A stretch of DNA of 64,000 bases from Candidatus Rubrivivax defluviihabitans (GCA_016709385.1 JADJMW010000001.1:62001-126000), one strand, 5' to 3'; positions 43,763-53,297 are shown, numbered from the stretch's first letter. Program-made: numbers and translations. Notes: generated by a model not told the origin, from the letters alone.

Positions 43763-44278
43763 ATGTCTCACTGCATGAAATGGATCGTGGCTGCGTGCAC
43801 GGTCACCCTGCTGGCCGCCTGTGGCGGCAACGACGATGACGAACCCGCGGCGCAGCCGAGGAATATCGTTCAGACGGCTCAATCGGATGCGCGCTTCAGC
43901 ATCCTCGTCGAGGCCGTGGTCGCGGCCGACCTGGCCGGCACCTTGTCTGCGCCCGGTCCGTTCACCGTCTTCGCTCCCACCAACGACGCCTTTGTCGCAT
44001 TGCTCGCCGAACTCGGTGTCACCAAGGAACAGCTGCTGGCCGACGTGCCGCTCCTGACCAAGGTACTCACCTATCACGTGGTGCCGGCGCGCGTGCTCAA
44101 GGCCAACGTGCCCGTGGGCACGGCCATCGTCAGCGTGGAAGGTGGCACGTTCACCGTCGATGCCGGTCTGGCGATCACCGACCAGCGGGCACGTCGTGCA
44201 TCGATCGTCGCCACCGACGTGCTGGCCAGCAACGGCGTGATCCACATCGTGGACAAGGTGATCCTGCCCGCACCCTGA
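43763..44278 (+). CDS. Fasciclin (FAS1) domain lipoprotein
   Basis: The product is 171 residues; ATG at 43775 is an alternative start. The lipobox LLAAC with Cys at about residue 19 predicts a lipid-anchored envelope protein. One FAS1 domain follows, with PFTVFAPTNDAF and the second motif VLTYHVVPARVL, ending VIHIVDKVILP. FAS1 domains mediate adhesion or matrix interactions. It is paired with a second FAS1 gene 42 bases downstream, probably from a local duplication. Confidence 0.9.
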   Translation: MSHCMKWIVAACTVTLLAACGGNDDDEPAAQPRNIVQTAQSDARFSILVEAVVAADLAGTLSAPGPFTVFAPTNDAFVALLAELGVTKEQLLADVPLLTKVLTYHVVPARVLKANVPVGTAIVSVEGGTFTVDAGLAITDQRARRASIVATDVLASNGVIHIVDKVILPAP

Positions 44279-44320
44279 ACTCGTCCCTCGTTTCCCCTCA
44301 ACCGCGAAAGGAAAGTCATC

Positions 44321-44773
44321 ATGAAGAAGCTCATCGCCATCGCCGCCCTCGGCTCCGCCGTCTTTGCCGCCCAGGCCAAGGACATCGTCGATACGGCCGT
44401 GGCAGCCGGCAATTTCAAGACCCTGGCCACCGCGCTGCAGGCCGCCGGGCTCGTCGACACGCTGAAGGGCCCGGGACCGTTCACGGTCTTCGCACCCACC
44501 GACGCCGCGTTCGCCAAGATCCCGAAGGCCGACCTCGACGCGCTGCTGAAGGACAAGGCCAAGCTCACCGCCGTTCTCACCTACCACGTGGTTCCCGGCA
44601 AGGTGATGGCCGCCGACGTCAAGGCCGGCCCGGTGAAGACGGTGCAGGGCGGCTCGCTGACGGTGGCCACGATGGGCGGCGTGACCGTCAATCAGGCCAA
44701 GGTCACGGCCACCGATATCGTGGCCGACAACGGCGTCATCCACGTCATCGACAGCGTCGTGATGCCGAAGTAA
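44321..44773 (+). CDS. Periplasmic/secreted fasciclin (FAS1) domain protein
   Basis: The product is 150 residues. A signal peptide (MKKLIAIAALGSAVFAAQA) without a lipobox cysteine is followed by a FAS1 domain: PFTVFAPTDAAFAKIP, VLTYHVVPGKVM, NGVIHVIDSVVMPK. A soluble counterpart of the preceding lipoprotein, it probably shares its transcript. A strong hairpin follows the stop. Confidence 0.92.
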   Translation: MKKLIAIAALGSAVFAAQAKDIVDTAVAAGNFKTLATALQAAGLVDTLKGPGPFTVFAPTDAAFAKIPKADLDALLKDKAKLTAVLTYHVVPGKVMAADVKAGPVKTVQGGSLTVATMGGVTVNQAKVTATDIVADNGVIHVIDSVVMPK

Positions 44774-44785
44774 GGGTTTTGGGAA

Positions 44786-44829
44786 GGGCGGCGGCTCGGA
44801 CCGGCGGTTTCGCCGGTCGACCGCCGCCC
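44786..44829 (+). terminator. Strong terminator hairpin after the fasciclin genes
   Basis: GGGCGGCGG (44786-44794) pairs with CCGCCGCCC (44821-44829), and inside it GACCGGCG pairs with CGCCGGTC around a short loop, giving a long two-part stem. The T-run is absent, as common in very GC-rich genomes. Confidence 0.65.
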
Positions 44830-44917
44830 GCCACCGATTTCGATCGCTGCGCCGGAATCACCCACGAGCGCGGCTTCAGCCCGGCAAGCCGGGCACCTGC
44901 GCTTCGATAATCCTCCG

Positions 44918-47443
44918 GTGCAAGAACCCACCGCCGCGAACCCGCAGCCCGACGCCGAGGCCTGGTTCGCGCAGCGGGGATGGTCTCCGTTTGCCTTCCA
45001 GCGCGAGGTCTGGCAGGCCATGGCCGCGGCCGAAAGCGGCGTGCTGCACGCCAGCACCGGCAGCGGCAAGACCTACGCGGTGTGGCTGGGTGCACTCGCC
45101 CGCGCGCAGCCTGTACCCGGCCTGCAGGTGCTGTGGCTGACGCCCATGCGTGCTCTGGCCGCCGACACCGTGCGGGCGCTGCAGTTGCCACTGCCCGACC
45201 TGGCTCCGCGCTGGCGCGTGGGGCTGCGCACCGGCGATACGTCCAGTACCGAGCGTGCGCGGCAGGACCGCCAGTTGCCGGCGGCGCTGGTGACCACGCC
45301 CGAGTCGCTGAGCCTGATGCTCACGCGCGAGGATGCGCGGGCCCGCCTGGCCGGCGTGCAAACGGTGATCGTCGACGAGTGGCACGAGCTCATCGGCAAC
45401 AAGCGTGGCGTGCAGTTGCAGTTGGCGCTGGCGCGGCTGAAGCGCTGGCACCCCGGGCTGGTGGTGTGGGGCTTGTCGGCGACGCTTGGCAACCTCGCAG
45501 AGGCCATGCAAACGCTGCTGGGTCATCCAAGGGGTCGCCTCGTGCAGGGCCGGGTGGACAAGGCGCTGGTCATCGACACGCTGCTGCCGGCCGACCCGGG
45601 GCGTTTCAGCTGGGGGGGCCATCTGGGCGCGCAGATGCAGCAGCCGGTGGTCGACGAGATCGAGCGCTCCGCCACCACGCTGGTGTTCACGAATACGCGC
45701 AGCCAGGCCGAGATCTGGTACCAGCTGCTGCTGGCCGCGCGGCCCGATTGGGCGGGCCTGGTGGCGCTGCACCACGGTTCCATCGAGAAGGCCTCGCGCG
45801 AATGGGTGGAAGCGGGCCTGAAGGAGGGCCGGCTGAAGGCCGTGGTGGCGACCTCGTCGCTGGACCTGGGCGTGGATTTCCTGCCCGTGGAGCGGGTGCT
45901 GCAGATCGGCAGCGCCAAGGGCGTGGCGCGTCTGCTGCAGCGCGCCGGCCGCAGCGGCCACGCGCCCGGGCGGGCCAGTCGCGTGACGCTGGTGCCGACG
46001 AATACGCTGGAACTGGTGGAGGCCGCAGCGGCGCGTCGCGCGGCGCGGGCCGGCCGCGTGGAGGCGCGCCGCTCGCCCGACAAGCCACTGGACGTGCTGG
46101 TGCAGCACCTGGTGACGGTGGCCCTGGGCGGGGGCTTCGAGGCCGACCCCCGGCCCGGCGGCGGTTTTACCGCCCAGGCGCTGTTCGACGAGGTGCGGAG
46201 CGCGCACGCCTACCGCGACCTCACGCGCGACGAATTCGACTGGGCGCTGGCCTTCGTCGAACGCGGCGGCGACAGCCTCACCGCCTACCCCGAATACCAC
46301 CGCGTGGCCGTCGTCGACGGCCTGTGGCGCGTGCCCGACCGCGGCATCGCCAGGCGCCACCGCCTGGGCGTGGGCACCATCGTCAGCGACGCCGCGATGC
46401 AGGTGAAGTGGCTCAGCGGCGGCACCCTGGGCAGCATCGAGGAGAGTTTCATTGCCCGCCTGAACCGGGGTGACTGCTTCGTCTTCGCCGGCCGCGTGCT
46501 GGAATTCGTGCGCGTGCAGGACATGGCGGCCTATGTGCGCAAGGCCGTCAAGCCCAAGGGCGTGGTGCCGTCGTGGGCCGGCAGCAAGATGCCACTGTCC
46601 AGCGAAATGGCCGAGGCCGTGCTGGCATTGCTGCACGGCGCGGCGCGGGGCGATTTCGACGAACCCGAACTCGTGGCGGCACAGCCCATGCTGGCGGCAC
46701 AGGCACGGCTGTCCAGGATGCCTGTGGCCAGCCGGCTGCTGGTGGAGCGCTTCCGTTCGCGCGAAGGCCACCATCTGTTCCTCTACCCATTTGCCGGGCG
46801 CAACGTGCATATCGGGCTGGCGCAATTGCTGGCCTGGCGGCTGGCGCACGGCGGACCGAACACCTTCTCGCTCAGCGTCAACGACTACGGGCTGGAGATC
46901 CTGGCCGCCAAGCCGATCGGCCTGGATGCCGTGACACAGGGCGCGCTGTTCCGGACGCACGACCTGTTGCCCGACGTACTCGCCAGCCTGAATGCCGGGC
47001 ACCTGGCGCAGCGGCGTTTTCGCGAGATCGCGCGCGTGGCCGGGCTGGTCTTCGGTGGTTACCCGGGCGCTCCCAAGAGCCTGCGCCAGCTGCAGGCGTC
47101 GAGCAGCCTGTTCTACGAGGTCTTCCGCCAATACGACGCCGGCAACCGGCTGCTCGGCCAGGCCGAAGCCGAAGTGCTGGCGCAGGAACTGGACCTGCAG
47201 CACCTGCGCGCCACGCTGGACACCCTGGCAGCGCTGCCGCTGGAATGGGTGGATCTGCGCGCGCCCAGCCCGTTCGCGCTGCCGCTGATGGTGGAGCGGT
47301 TGCGCGAACAGCTCAGCACTGAAAAGCTGAAGGACCGGCTGGACCGGCTGCTCGCCGAAGGCGAGGCGGCGCTGGCGGCCGGCGAATCCGGGCCGGCCGG
47401 ACGACCCGCGCGACCGCGGCGTCGGGCATCATCGCCGTGTTGA
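44918..47443 (+). CDS. Lhr-type (ligase-associated) DEXH-box helicase
   Basis: The product is 841 residues from a GTG start. Walker A is ASTGSGKT at 45-52, the DEXH box is DEWH at 153-156, and motif III reads LSATLGN. Helicase motif VI is LLQRAGRSGHAPGRAS. The C-terminal ~350 residues match the Lhr core/DUF-type extension of the ligase-associated DNA damage response helicases. It unwinds DNA or RNA:DNA with 3'-5' polarity in relatives. The usual partners, an ATP-dependent ligase and a PdeM-like nuclease, are not nearby. A secreted nuclease gene follows 16 bases later. Confidence 0.88.
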   Translation: MQEPTAANPQPDAEAWFAQRGWSPFAFQREVWQAMAAAESGVLHASTGSGKTYAVWLGALARAQPVPGLQVLWLTPMRALAADTVRALQLPLPDLAPRWRVGLRTGDTSSTERARQDRQLPAALVTTPESLSLMLTREDARARLAGVQTVIVDEWHELIGNKRGVQLQLALARLKRWHPGLVVWGLSATLGNLAEAMQTLLGHPRGRLVQGRVDKALVIDTLLPADPGRFSWGGHLGAQMQQPVVDEIERSATTLVFTNTRSQAEIWYQLLLAARPDWAGLVALHHGSIEKASREWVEAGLKEGRLKAVVATSSLDLGVDFLPVERVLQIGSAKGVARLLQRAGRSGHAPGRASRVTLVPTNTLELVEAAAARRAARAGRVEARRSPDKPLDVLVQHLVTVALGGGFEADPRPGGGFTAQALFDEVRSAHAYRDLTRDEFDWALAFVERGGDSLTAYPEYHRVAVVDGLWRVPDRGIARRHRLGVGTIVSDAAMQVKWLSGGTLGSIEESFIARLNRGDCFVFAGRVLEFVRVQDMAAYVRKAVKPKGVVPSWAGSKMPLSSEMAEAVLALLHGAARGDFDEPELVAAQPMLAAQARLSRMPVASRLLVERFRSREGHHLFLYPFAGRNVHIGLAQLLAWRLAHGGPNTFSLSVNDYGLEILAAKPIGLDAVTQGALFRTHDLLPDVLASLNAGHLAQRRFREIARVAGLVFGGYPGAPKSLRQLQASSSLFYEVFRQYDAGNRLLGQAEAEVLAQELDLQHLRATLDTLAALPLEWVDLRAPSPFALPLMVERLREQLSTEKLKDRLDRLLAEGEAALAAGESGPAGRPARPRRRASSPC

Positions 47444-47459
47444 AAGTCCGCTGCCCAAA

Positions 47460-48224
47460 ATGAACCTATGTCGTTGGCGCATCGGCGCCGTCCTCGGCCT
47501 GGCCAGCCTGTGGCTGGCGCCGGCCTGGGGCCAGCCGACGTCGCCGGCCCGGACCGCAGTCCCGGTGCAAGGCATCGTCACCCAGGTCACCGACGGCGAC
47601 AGCCTGTGGATCACGCCGCCCGGGCAGCCCGGCATCGAGGTGCGGCTGCGCGATATCGACGCGCCCGAGATCTGCCAGGCCTGGGGCGAGGAAGCTCGGC
47701 GTGCGCTGGAAGCACTGGTGCTGGGCAAGACCGTGGTGCTGCGCATCGCCGGGCGCGACACCTACGGCCGTACCCTCGGCCAGGTGCAGGCCGACGGCGT
47801 GGACGTGGCGCGCCGGATGGTCGAGGAAGGCCACGCCTGGAGCATCCGCACGCGCTGGGACCGCGGCCCGCTGGTGAAGGACGAGCGCATGGCCACCGCG
47901 CTGCGGCGCGGGCTGCACGGTCAACCCGGTGCGGTGATGCCGCGCGACTTCCGGCAGGGCCACGGGCCGTGCGTCCATCCGTCGGCAGAGCCTGCAGCGG
48001 CCTCCGCGCCCCCGCCCCCGACGCGCCCGCCGCTTCCGGTGTCGGAACGGCCGCGCGCCGCTTCGCCGGCGACAGCGGCGAGCGCGTTCCGCTGCGACGG
48101 CCGCACGCACTGCTCGCAGATGCGGTCGTGCGAGGAGGCCCGCTTCTTCCTGGAGAACTGCCCCGGCGTGCAGATGGACGGCAACCGCGACGGCGTGCCC
48201 TGCGAAAAGCAGTGGTGCCGCTGA
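47460..48224 (+). CDS. Secreted staphylococcal-nuclease-like protein with Excalibur domain
   Basis: The product is 254 residues with a signal peptide ending PAWGQ (about 25). The SNase domain shows TDGDSLWI, the catalytic RLRDIDAPE and GRDTYGRTLG. A Pro/Ala-rich linker (about 175-205) leads to an Excalibur calcium-binding domain ending DGNRDGVPCEKQWC, with several cysteines. It cleaves DNA or RNA outside the cytoplasm. The stop lies 3 bases from the convergent binding-protein gene. Confidence 0.9.
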   Translation: MNLCRWRIGAVLGLASLWLAPAWGQPTSPARTAVPVQGIVTQVTDGDSLWITPPGQPGIEVRLRDIDAPEICQAWGEEARRALEALVLGKTVVLRIAGRDTYGRTLGQVQADGVDVARRMVEEGHAWSIRTRWDRGPLVKDERMATALRRGLHGQPGAVMPRDFRQGHGPCVHPSAEPAAASAPPPPTRPPLPVSERPRAASPATAASAFRCDGRTHCSQMRSCEEARFFLENCPGVQMDGNRDGVPCEKQWCR

Positions 48225-48227
48225 CGC

Positions 48228-49814
48228 CTACCGCACCCGCACCCAGCGCAGTTCGATCGTATCGTTGGGCCACTGCACGGCGCTGACCTTCTTCGCCATG
48301 GCCCAGGTGAGAGTGCGCCGGTACAGCGGAATGAAGGGCAGGTCTTCGCCCACCAGCCGCAGCACGGTCGTCACCATGGCGCGGCGGCGCGTGGCGTCGG
48401 GTTCGACGCGGATGTCGTCGATGAGGGAGTCGACCCTGGGATTGCTGTAGCGGCCGGCATTGAAGGTGCCCAGGCCCGAGCGGTCGAAGCTGCGGAACAG
48501 GCCGTTGAGCGAATTCCAGGCGTCCGGGCTGGCGGTCCAGCCGAATTCGACGAAGCTGGCCGTGCCCTGGCTGAGCTTGGGGAAGAACTGGCTGGTGGGG
48601 CTGGAACGCAGCGTGGTGCGGATGCCCACCTGCGTGAGCATGGCGCTCACCGCCTGGCAGACGTTCTCGCGCCAGGCCACGTTGACGCAGTCCAGCGTGA
48701 CGGCAAAGCCGTTCGGGTAGCCGGCCTCGCCGAGCAGCAGGCGCGAGCGCGCCGGGTCGTAGGGCAGGCGCCGGTCCAGTTCGGCCGGCGAGCCGTCGAC
48801 CAGCGGGCTCAGGAAGGCGCCGGTGGGCACGGCCTGGCCGCGCAGCACCTTGTCCACGATCAGCGGCACGTCGATGGCGTGGTAGACGGCCTTGCGCACG
48901 CGCAGGTCCTTGAACGGGTTGCGGCCTTTCACGTCGCTGTGCTGCAGTTCGTCGCGCGCCTGGTCGAAGGTGAGATATTGCTGGCCGATGTCGGCGGTCT
49001 GCAGCAGCGTCATGCGGGTGTCGTTCTTCAGCCGGGCGATGTCCTGGTAGGGCGGGTCGAGCACCATGTCGACCTCGCCCGAGGCCAGCGCCGCCAGCCG
49101 CGTGGCGTCGGACTTGATGGTGACCCAGCTCACCTGCTGCAGGTTGCCGTGGCGCTTGTCGACCCAGCCCCACCAGGCTTCATGGCGGCGCAGCAGCGTG
49201 CGCACGTCGGGTTCATAACGTTCCAGGCGCATCGGGCCGGTGCCATTGGCGTGGCGGATGGCATGGGTCTCCTGCTTGGCGTTGAAGTCCTGTGCCCGGG
49301 CCACGCCGTTCTTCTCGCTCCAGGCCTTGCTCATGATGGCCACGAACTGCAGCTTCTCGGGCAGCACGGCGTCGGGGGCCTCGAGCTGGAACTCCACCTG
49401 CAGCGGGTCGAGCTTGCGCACGGCCGCGACGCCCTTGAGCTGGAAGGCGCGTTGCGAGGGCGCGATCATGGCGCGTTCCAGCGAGAACACCACGTCGTCG
49501 GCGGTCAAGGGCGTGCCATCGTGGAAGCTCACGTCCGGCCGCAGCCTGAAGCGCCAGCGCGTGGGCGCCGTCATCTGCCAGGAAACGGCCAGCGCAGGCT
49601 CGAGCTGGAACTTTTCGTTGCGGCCGACCAGCGACTCATAGACCTGGAAGGCCACGCGCGAGTGGTACAGCAGCGCCAGTGCATGCGGGTCCATGGTCTG
49701 CGGATCGAAGGCAGTGGCGATGCGCAGCGAAGCCGGATGTGCGGCGCTGCTGGCCAGCAACAACAGCGCCAGCGCGAAACGAAGACAGCCTAGGAAGATG
49801 CGGGCAGGGGGCAT
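48228..49814 (-). CDS. ABC transporter substrate-binding protein, family 5 (peptide/nickel type)
   Basis: The product is 528 residues with a signal peptide (about 1-28). Family 5 traits are FDPQTMDPHALALLYHSRV, WRFRLRPDVSFHDGTPLTADDVVFSLERA, and VRKAVYHAIDVPLIV. Such receptors bind oligopeptides, dipeptides or small amines in the periplasm. The neighbouring gamma-glutamyl hydrolase gene 18 bases upstream in the same operon suggests a gamma-glutamyl or amine ligand. No permease or ATPase gene is adjacent, so it must share a core encoded elsewhere. Confidence 0.88.
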   Translation of the reverse strand: MPPARIFLGCLRFALALLLLASSAAHPASLRIATAFDPQTMDPHALALLYHSRVAFQVYESLVGRNEKFQLEPALAVSWQMTAPTRWRFRLRPDVSFHDGTPLTADDVVFSLERAMIAPSQRAFQLKGVAAVRKLDPLQVEFQLEAPDAVLPEKLQFVAIMSKAWSEKNGVARAQDFNAKQETHAIRHANGTGPMRLERYEPDVRTLLRRHEAWWGWVDKRHGNLQQVSWVTIKSDATRLAALASGEVDMVLDPPYQDIARLKNDTRMTLLQTADIGQQYLTFDQARDELQHSDVKGRNPFKDLRVRKAVYHAIDVPLIVDKVLRGQAVPTGAFLSPLVDGSPAELDRRLPYDPARSRLLLGEAGYPNGFAVTLDCVNVAWRENVCQAVSAMLTQVGIRTTLRSSPTSQFFPKLSQGTASFVEFGWTASPDAWNSLNGLFRSFDRSGLGTFNAGRYSNPRVDSLIDDIRVEPDATRRRAMVTTVLRLVGEDLPFIPLYRRTLTWAMAKKVSAVQWPNDTIELRWVRVR

Positions 49815-49832
49815 GAGCGGCGGGTGCGCGAA

Positions 49833-50624
49833 TCAGCGCCGGGCCGCGCGGGCGGCGTCCAGGAAGTCGTGCAGGATGGGTGTGTCGTCCAGCGTCACGG
49901 GGTGCGCCGGGTCGTGGAATTCCGGGTGCCACTGCACCCCCGCGACATAGCCGGCACCGCCGCGGCGCACGGCTTCGATCATGCCGTCTTCCGGGCAGCG
50001 CGCTTCCACCACGAAACCGGGCGCCAGGTCCTTGATGCCCTGGTGGTGGATGCTGTTGGTGGTGGCCCGCTTCACGCCGGGAAACAGCGATGCCAACCGC
50101 GTGCCCGGCACGAATTCCACCGCGTGGTGGTGGTGTTCGTATCGGCCCGCCACGCGGTGGTCCAGCGCTTCGGGGCGCTGCGTGGGGATGTCCTGCAGCA
50201 GTGTGCCGCCGTAGGCCACGTTGAGCAACTGCAGCCCGCGGCAGATGCCGAAGACGGGCTTGCGCGCGGCCACGAAGGCGCGGATGAGTTCCATTTCGTA
50301 GCGGTCGCGCACGCGGTCGCCGCACCAGTCTTCGTGCAGCGGGGTCTCGCCGTAGCTCTCGGGCGCGACGTCGTTGCCGCCCTGCAGCACCAGGCCGTCG
50401 AGCGCGGCGGCGTAGTCGTGCAGGTCGAGGTCGCTGCGCTTGACCACGCTGTCGGCATCCACCGCCGGCACCATGACCGCCATGGCCCCGCCCGCCAGCA
50501 GCCAGTGCGCCACCGACTGCTCCAGGTAGTGCAGGGTTTTCGTCCATACGCCGGCCCGCGGCATGCCGTCCGCGCCGGGGTAGTAGATGCGTGCCGAGAC
50601 GCCGATGAGCAAACGATCGTGCAT
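49833..50624 (-). CDS. Class I glutamine amidotransferase-like hydrolase (peptidase C26, PuuD-like)
   Basis: The product is 263 residues. The nucleophile is the Cys in VFGICRGLQLLNVAYGG, and the His/Glu pair is in GVQWHPEF, so the catalytic triad is complete. Members such as PuuD cleave gamma-glutamyl-GABA or other gamma-glutamyl amides in polyamine use. No puuABC partners are visible, so the exact substrate is open. It is cotranscribed with the family 5 binding protein. Confidence 0.85.
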   Translation of the reverse strand: MHDRLLIGVSARIYYPGADGMPRAGVWTKTLHYLEQSVAHWLLAGGAMAVMVPAVDADSVVKRSDLDLHDYAAALDGLVLQGGNDVAPESYGETPLHEDWCGDRVRDRYEMELIRAFVAARKPVFGICRGLQLLNVAYGGTLLQDIPTQRPEALDHRVAGRYEHHHHAVEFVPGTRLASLFPGVKRATTNSIHHQGIKDLAPGFVVEARCPEDGMIEAVRRGGAGYVAGVQWHPEFHDPAHPVTLDDTPILHDFLDAARAARR

Positions 50625-50751
50625 GGCCGGGCATCATCGCCTGCGGCAAGCGCCGCCGGTATTCGGCTATGCCCGGCCCCTAATTCCTCGGTGCATCAAG
50701 CGGGCGAACTGTGTGGTAGGAGCGGGCATCCGCCCCGGGGCCCTTGCGGCC

Positions 50752-51750
50752 TCACTCTTCGTCGGCGGCGCCGTCGTCCTCGTCTTCCTCGCGGGCCTTC
50801 TTCGCCCGCGCCGCCAGCGGGTCGGCGAGTCGTGCCATGTCCTGCACCAGCACCGAAGGCGGCACCGTGCCGGCCAGCCGCGTGGCCGGCAGCGGCAGCG
50901 TGCTCATGTAGGGTGCGCGGCTGTAGCTGTCGGTGGCGCGGTGGATGAAACTGAGCGAGATGGCGCTGCCGGCCAGCGTCGCCGCGGCCACGGCCGCGGT
51001 CACGGTGCGGCGGTAGGCCGGCAGCACGTGCACCATGTGCTCGCGCAGCCACAGCGCGAACAGCAGCACCTGCAGCGGCGCGGCCAGCCGCCACAGCCAG
51101 GGCCAGCCGAGCGACGCCGCCAGTGGCGGCAGCATGGCGTCGGTCAGCTGGACGGCCAGCATCCAGGGCAGCGTGATGCGCAGGTGGCCGGCGAAGTCGA
51201 AACGGTGCTGGAAGACCTTGGACAGCAGTGCCCACAGCCCGCACCAGCCGGCCACAGCCACCGGCAGACCCACCACCACGGGCAGCCAGGCCGTGAGGTC
51301 GGCGCCGGGGTCGAGGCCGAGCCCCAGTTCGGCCAGGGCCAGCGCCAGCAAGGCCAGCCCCAGCAGCCAGGGCGTGGCCACCGCGGCGGCGGCGGGCAGC
51401 GGTTTCTCCGCCGCCAGGGTTTCGCCGGGCAGGCGCAGCCGCAGCCGCGTCTGGCCCAGCTGCAGCGTGGCGCCGGCTTCGGGCAGCAGGCAGGTGCTGC
51501 CGGCGCCGTGGCGGCGGCCGTCGACCGCCACGCCGTTGGCGGTATCCAGCACCGTCAGCACGAGGCGGCCCTGCGCGTCGGGCCCGATGCTGGCGTGCCG
51601 GGGCGCGACGTAGGCGTCGTCGAGCACCATGCGGTTGGACAGCGCGCGCCCCAGCGTCAGCGGCCAGGCGTGCACGTCCACGGTGCGGCCGGCCCGGCCG
51701 TCGCGCTCGAAGCACTCGATCAGCGCGAGTCGTTCTTCGGCGTGGACCAT
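50752..51750 (-). CDS. FHA-domain integral membrane protein with acidic C-terminus
   Basis: The product is 332 residues. The N-terminal FHA domain (about 10-110) has GRALSNRMVLDDAYVAPRHA and NGVAVDG, with conserved Gly-Arg, Ser-His-like and Asn residues, so it should bind phosphothreonine. Five or six membrane helices follow (120-295), then an acidic tail (EEDEDDGAADEE). Its start lies 31 bases inside the end of the protease gene, an unusually deep overlap indicating coupled translation. Function is not known; a regulatory partner of the protease is likely. Confidence 0.78.
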   Translation of the reverse strand: MVHAEERLALIECFERDGRAGRTVDVHAWPLTLGRALSNRMVLDDAYVAPRHASIGPDAQGRLVLTVLDTANGVAVDGRRHGAGSTCLLPEAGATLQLGQTRLRLRLPGETLAAEKPLPAAAAVATPWLLGLALLALALAELGLGLDPGADLTAWLPVVVGLPVAVAGWCGLWALLSKVFQHRFDFAGHLRITLPWMLAVQLTDAMLPPLAASLGWPWLWRLAAPLQVLLFALWLREHMVHVLPAYRRTVTAAVAAATLAGSAISLSFIHRATDSYSRAPYMSTLPLPATRLAGTVPPSVLVQDMARLADPLAARAKKAREEDEDDGAADEE

Positions 51751-53165
51751 GCAAAGCCGTCCAGGTAATGGGCGGTCAGGCGCTGCGCGCTGGCCAGGCT
51801 CACGCCGCGGGCGTCGAAGCGGCCCTGCACGCCGATCTCGCTGCCGTCGAGCGTGGCCACCAGCACGCTCAGGTCGTGCAGGCCCTCGAGCTTCTTGTAG
51901 GCGCGCAGGCAGACCACGGCGCGCAGCGGCAACCCGTCGCGGTCGATGCTGCGCTCCACGCAGCGCGGAGCGGTGCGGTGGTTGTCGTCCACGCCCATGA
52001 ATTCGTTGCGGAAGCTGGCCGAATAACGTTCGGCAAAACGCAGCGCACCGAGCCTGCTGCCGTCGTAAGCCTCGTGGCGCACCGACAGGTGGCCGGTGAG
52101 CAGCGAGCCGCTGACGAAGATGCGGCTGTCCATGGCGCAGTCGCTGCGCTCGAACTGCAGACCGCGCACCGCCTGCGGCGAGCCGCGGCCCCAGCAGCGC
52201 ATGAACGCCTCCTGCGGCACCGGAATGGCATAACGCGGGTGACCGGCGCTGCGCCAGGGCAGGGCGACGAAGCGTTCGGTGAGCGTGGCCTGGTGCGCCT
52301 GCAATTGCCGTGTCACTTCGGCCCAGGCCGGCTCGGTGACGGGCATGGCGCCGCGCCCGCGTTCGATCAGGTCGCGCACTCGCGCGGCCGGCACCAGGAA
52401 GCTGACCTGTTCGCCGTCGCGCCGGGCCGCCACGTTGACGCCGATGAGCCGGCCCTGGTCGTCGAGCGCCGGGCCGCCGCTCATGCCGCCGCTGAGCGAG
52501 CCGCCGAAGAACAGCGTTTCCAGGAAGCTGCGTTCCACCGGCCCGTTGTAGCTGCCTTCGGCCACCGCGAAGCCCACGTCGAGCGGGTTGCCCAGCGAGA
52601 AGATGCGCGCGCCGCGCGGCAGCGGTTCGTCGGCCGGTCGCAGCGGCACGGCGCCGCGACCGGCCAGCGGCGCCGGGTCGGCGGGGCGCAGCAGGGCCAG
52701 GTCGTGGACGACGTCGAAGGCCAGCAGTTCGAGCGCGCCCTGCCGGCCGTCGACGGTGGCGTAGACCAGCCGGTGGCGGCTGGGCTGCAGAGCGAACTGG
52801 CTGATGACGTGGTAGTTGGTGACCAGCAGGCCGGACTCGTCGACCAGAAAACCCGAACCCACCGAGGACTGGCTGTCCTGCGTCTTGAGCAGCGTGCGCA
52901 CCTGCAGCAGGCGCGGGCGCGTGCGCTCGTAGATGCGCTGGCCTGTGCCGGAGAGCGCCGATTCGGCGGCCGGGCTCGCGGGGCCGGGTGGGGCGCTGGC
53001 GGCTGCAGCGGCGGCCTCGGCGGTGGCGGCGCCGGCGGCGTTGATGGACAGCACCAGCCACAAGCCTGTGGCCGAGGCCAGCGTGACCCAGCCGGCCCGC
53101 CATGCTTGCGGGAGGAACCGACGGCCGAGACGGAGCAGGGAAGCGGCGACGCCGGTCAGGTGCAT
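51720..53165 (-). CDS. Membrane-anchored S1C (HtrA-like) serine protease
   Basis: The product is 481 residues. A hydrophobic segment (about 25-47) and an Ala/Pro-rich linker precede a trypsin-like domain with His119 (TNYHVI), Asp155 (VHDLALL) and Ser229 (GGMSGGPAL). There is no PDZ domain; instead the last ~220 residues (after about 260) form an unknown domain with several cysteines. The catalytic part should be periplasmic. It overlaps the FHA gene by 31 bases. Confidence 0.83.
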   Translation of the reverse strand: MHLTGVAASLLRLGRRFLPQAWRAGWVTLASATGLWLVLSINAAGAATAEAAAAAASAPPGPASPAAESALSGTGQRIYERTRPRLLQVRTLLKTQDSQSSVGSGFLVDESGLLVTNYHVISQFALQPSRHRLVYATVDGRQGALELLAFDVVHDLALLRPADPAPLAGRGAVPLRPADEPLPRGARIFSLGNPLDVGFAVAEGSYNGPVERSFLETLFFGGSLSGGMSGGPALDDQGRLIGVNVAARRDGEQVSFLVPAARVRDLIERGRGAMPVTEPAWAEVTRQLQAHQATLTERFVALPWRSAGHPRYAIPVPQEAFMRCWGRGSPQAVRGLQFERSDCAMDSRIFVSGSLLTGHLSVRHEAYDGSRLGALRFAERYSASFRNEFMGVDDNHRTAPRCVERSIDRDGLPLRAVVCLRAYKKLEGLHDLSVLVATLDGSEIGVQGRFDARGVSLASAQRLTAHYLDGFAWSTPKNDSR

Positions 53166-53297
53166 GGATGCATCTTAGCCGCAGGGGCCTGCGCCGGGCG
53201 CGGCGGGCGGCACCGGGTCGAATCCGCGGGCCACCACGGCGGGCTGCGACCCGACCGGCACGGTACGCGGGCCCGTGCCGGCGCCGCGCCAGCGCCG

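Noticed and set aside
53205..53260. GGTCGAATCC, resembling a tRNA T-arm
   Set aside because: No matching acceptor, D or anticodon stems could be folded around it.
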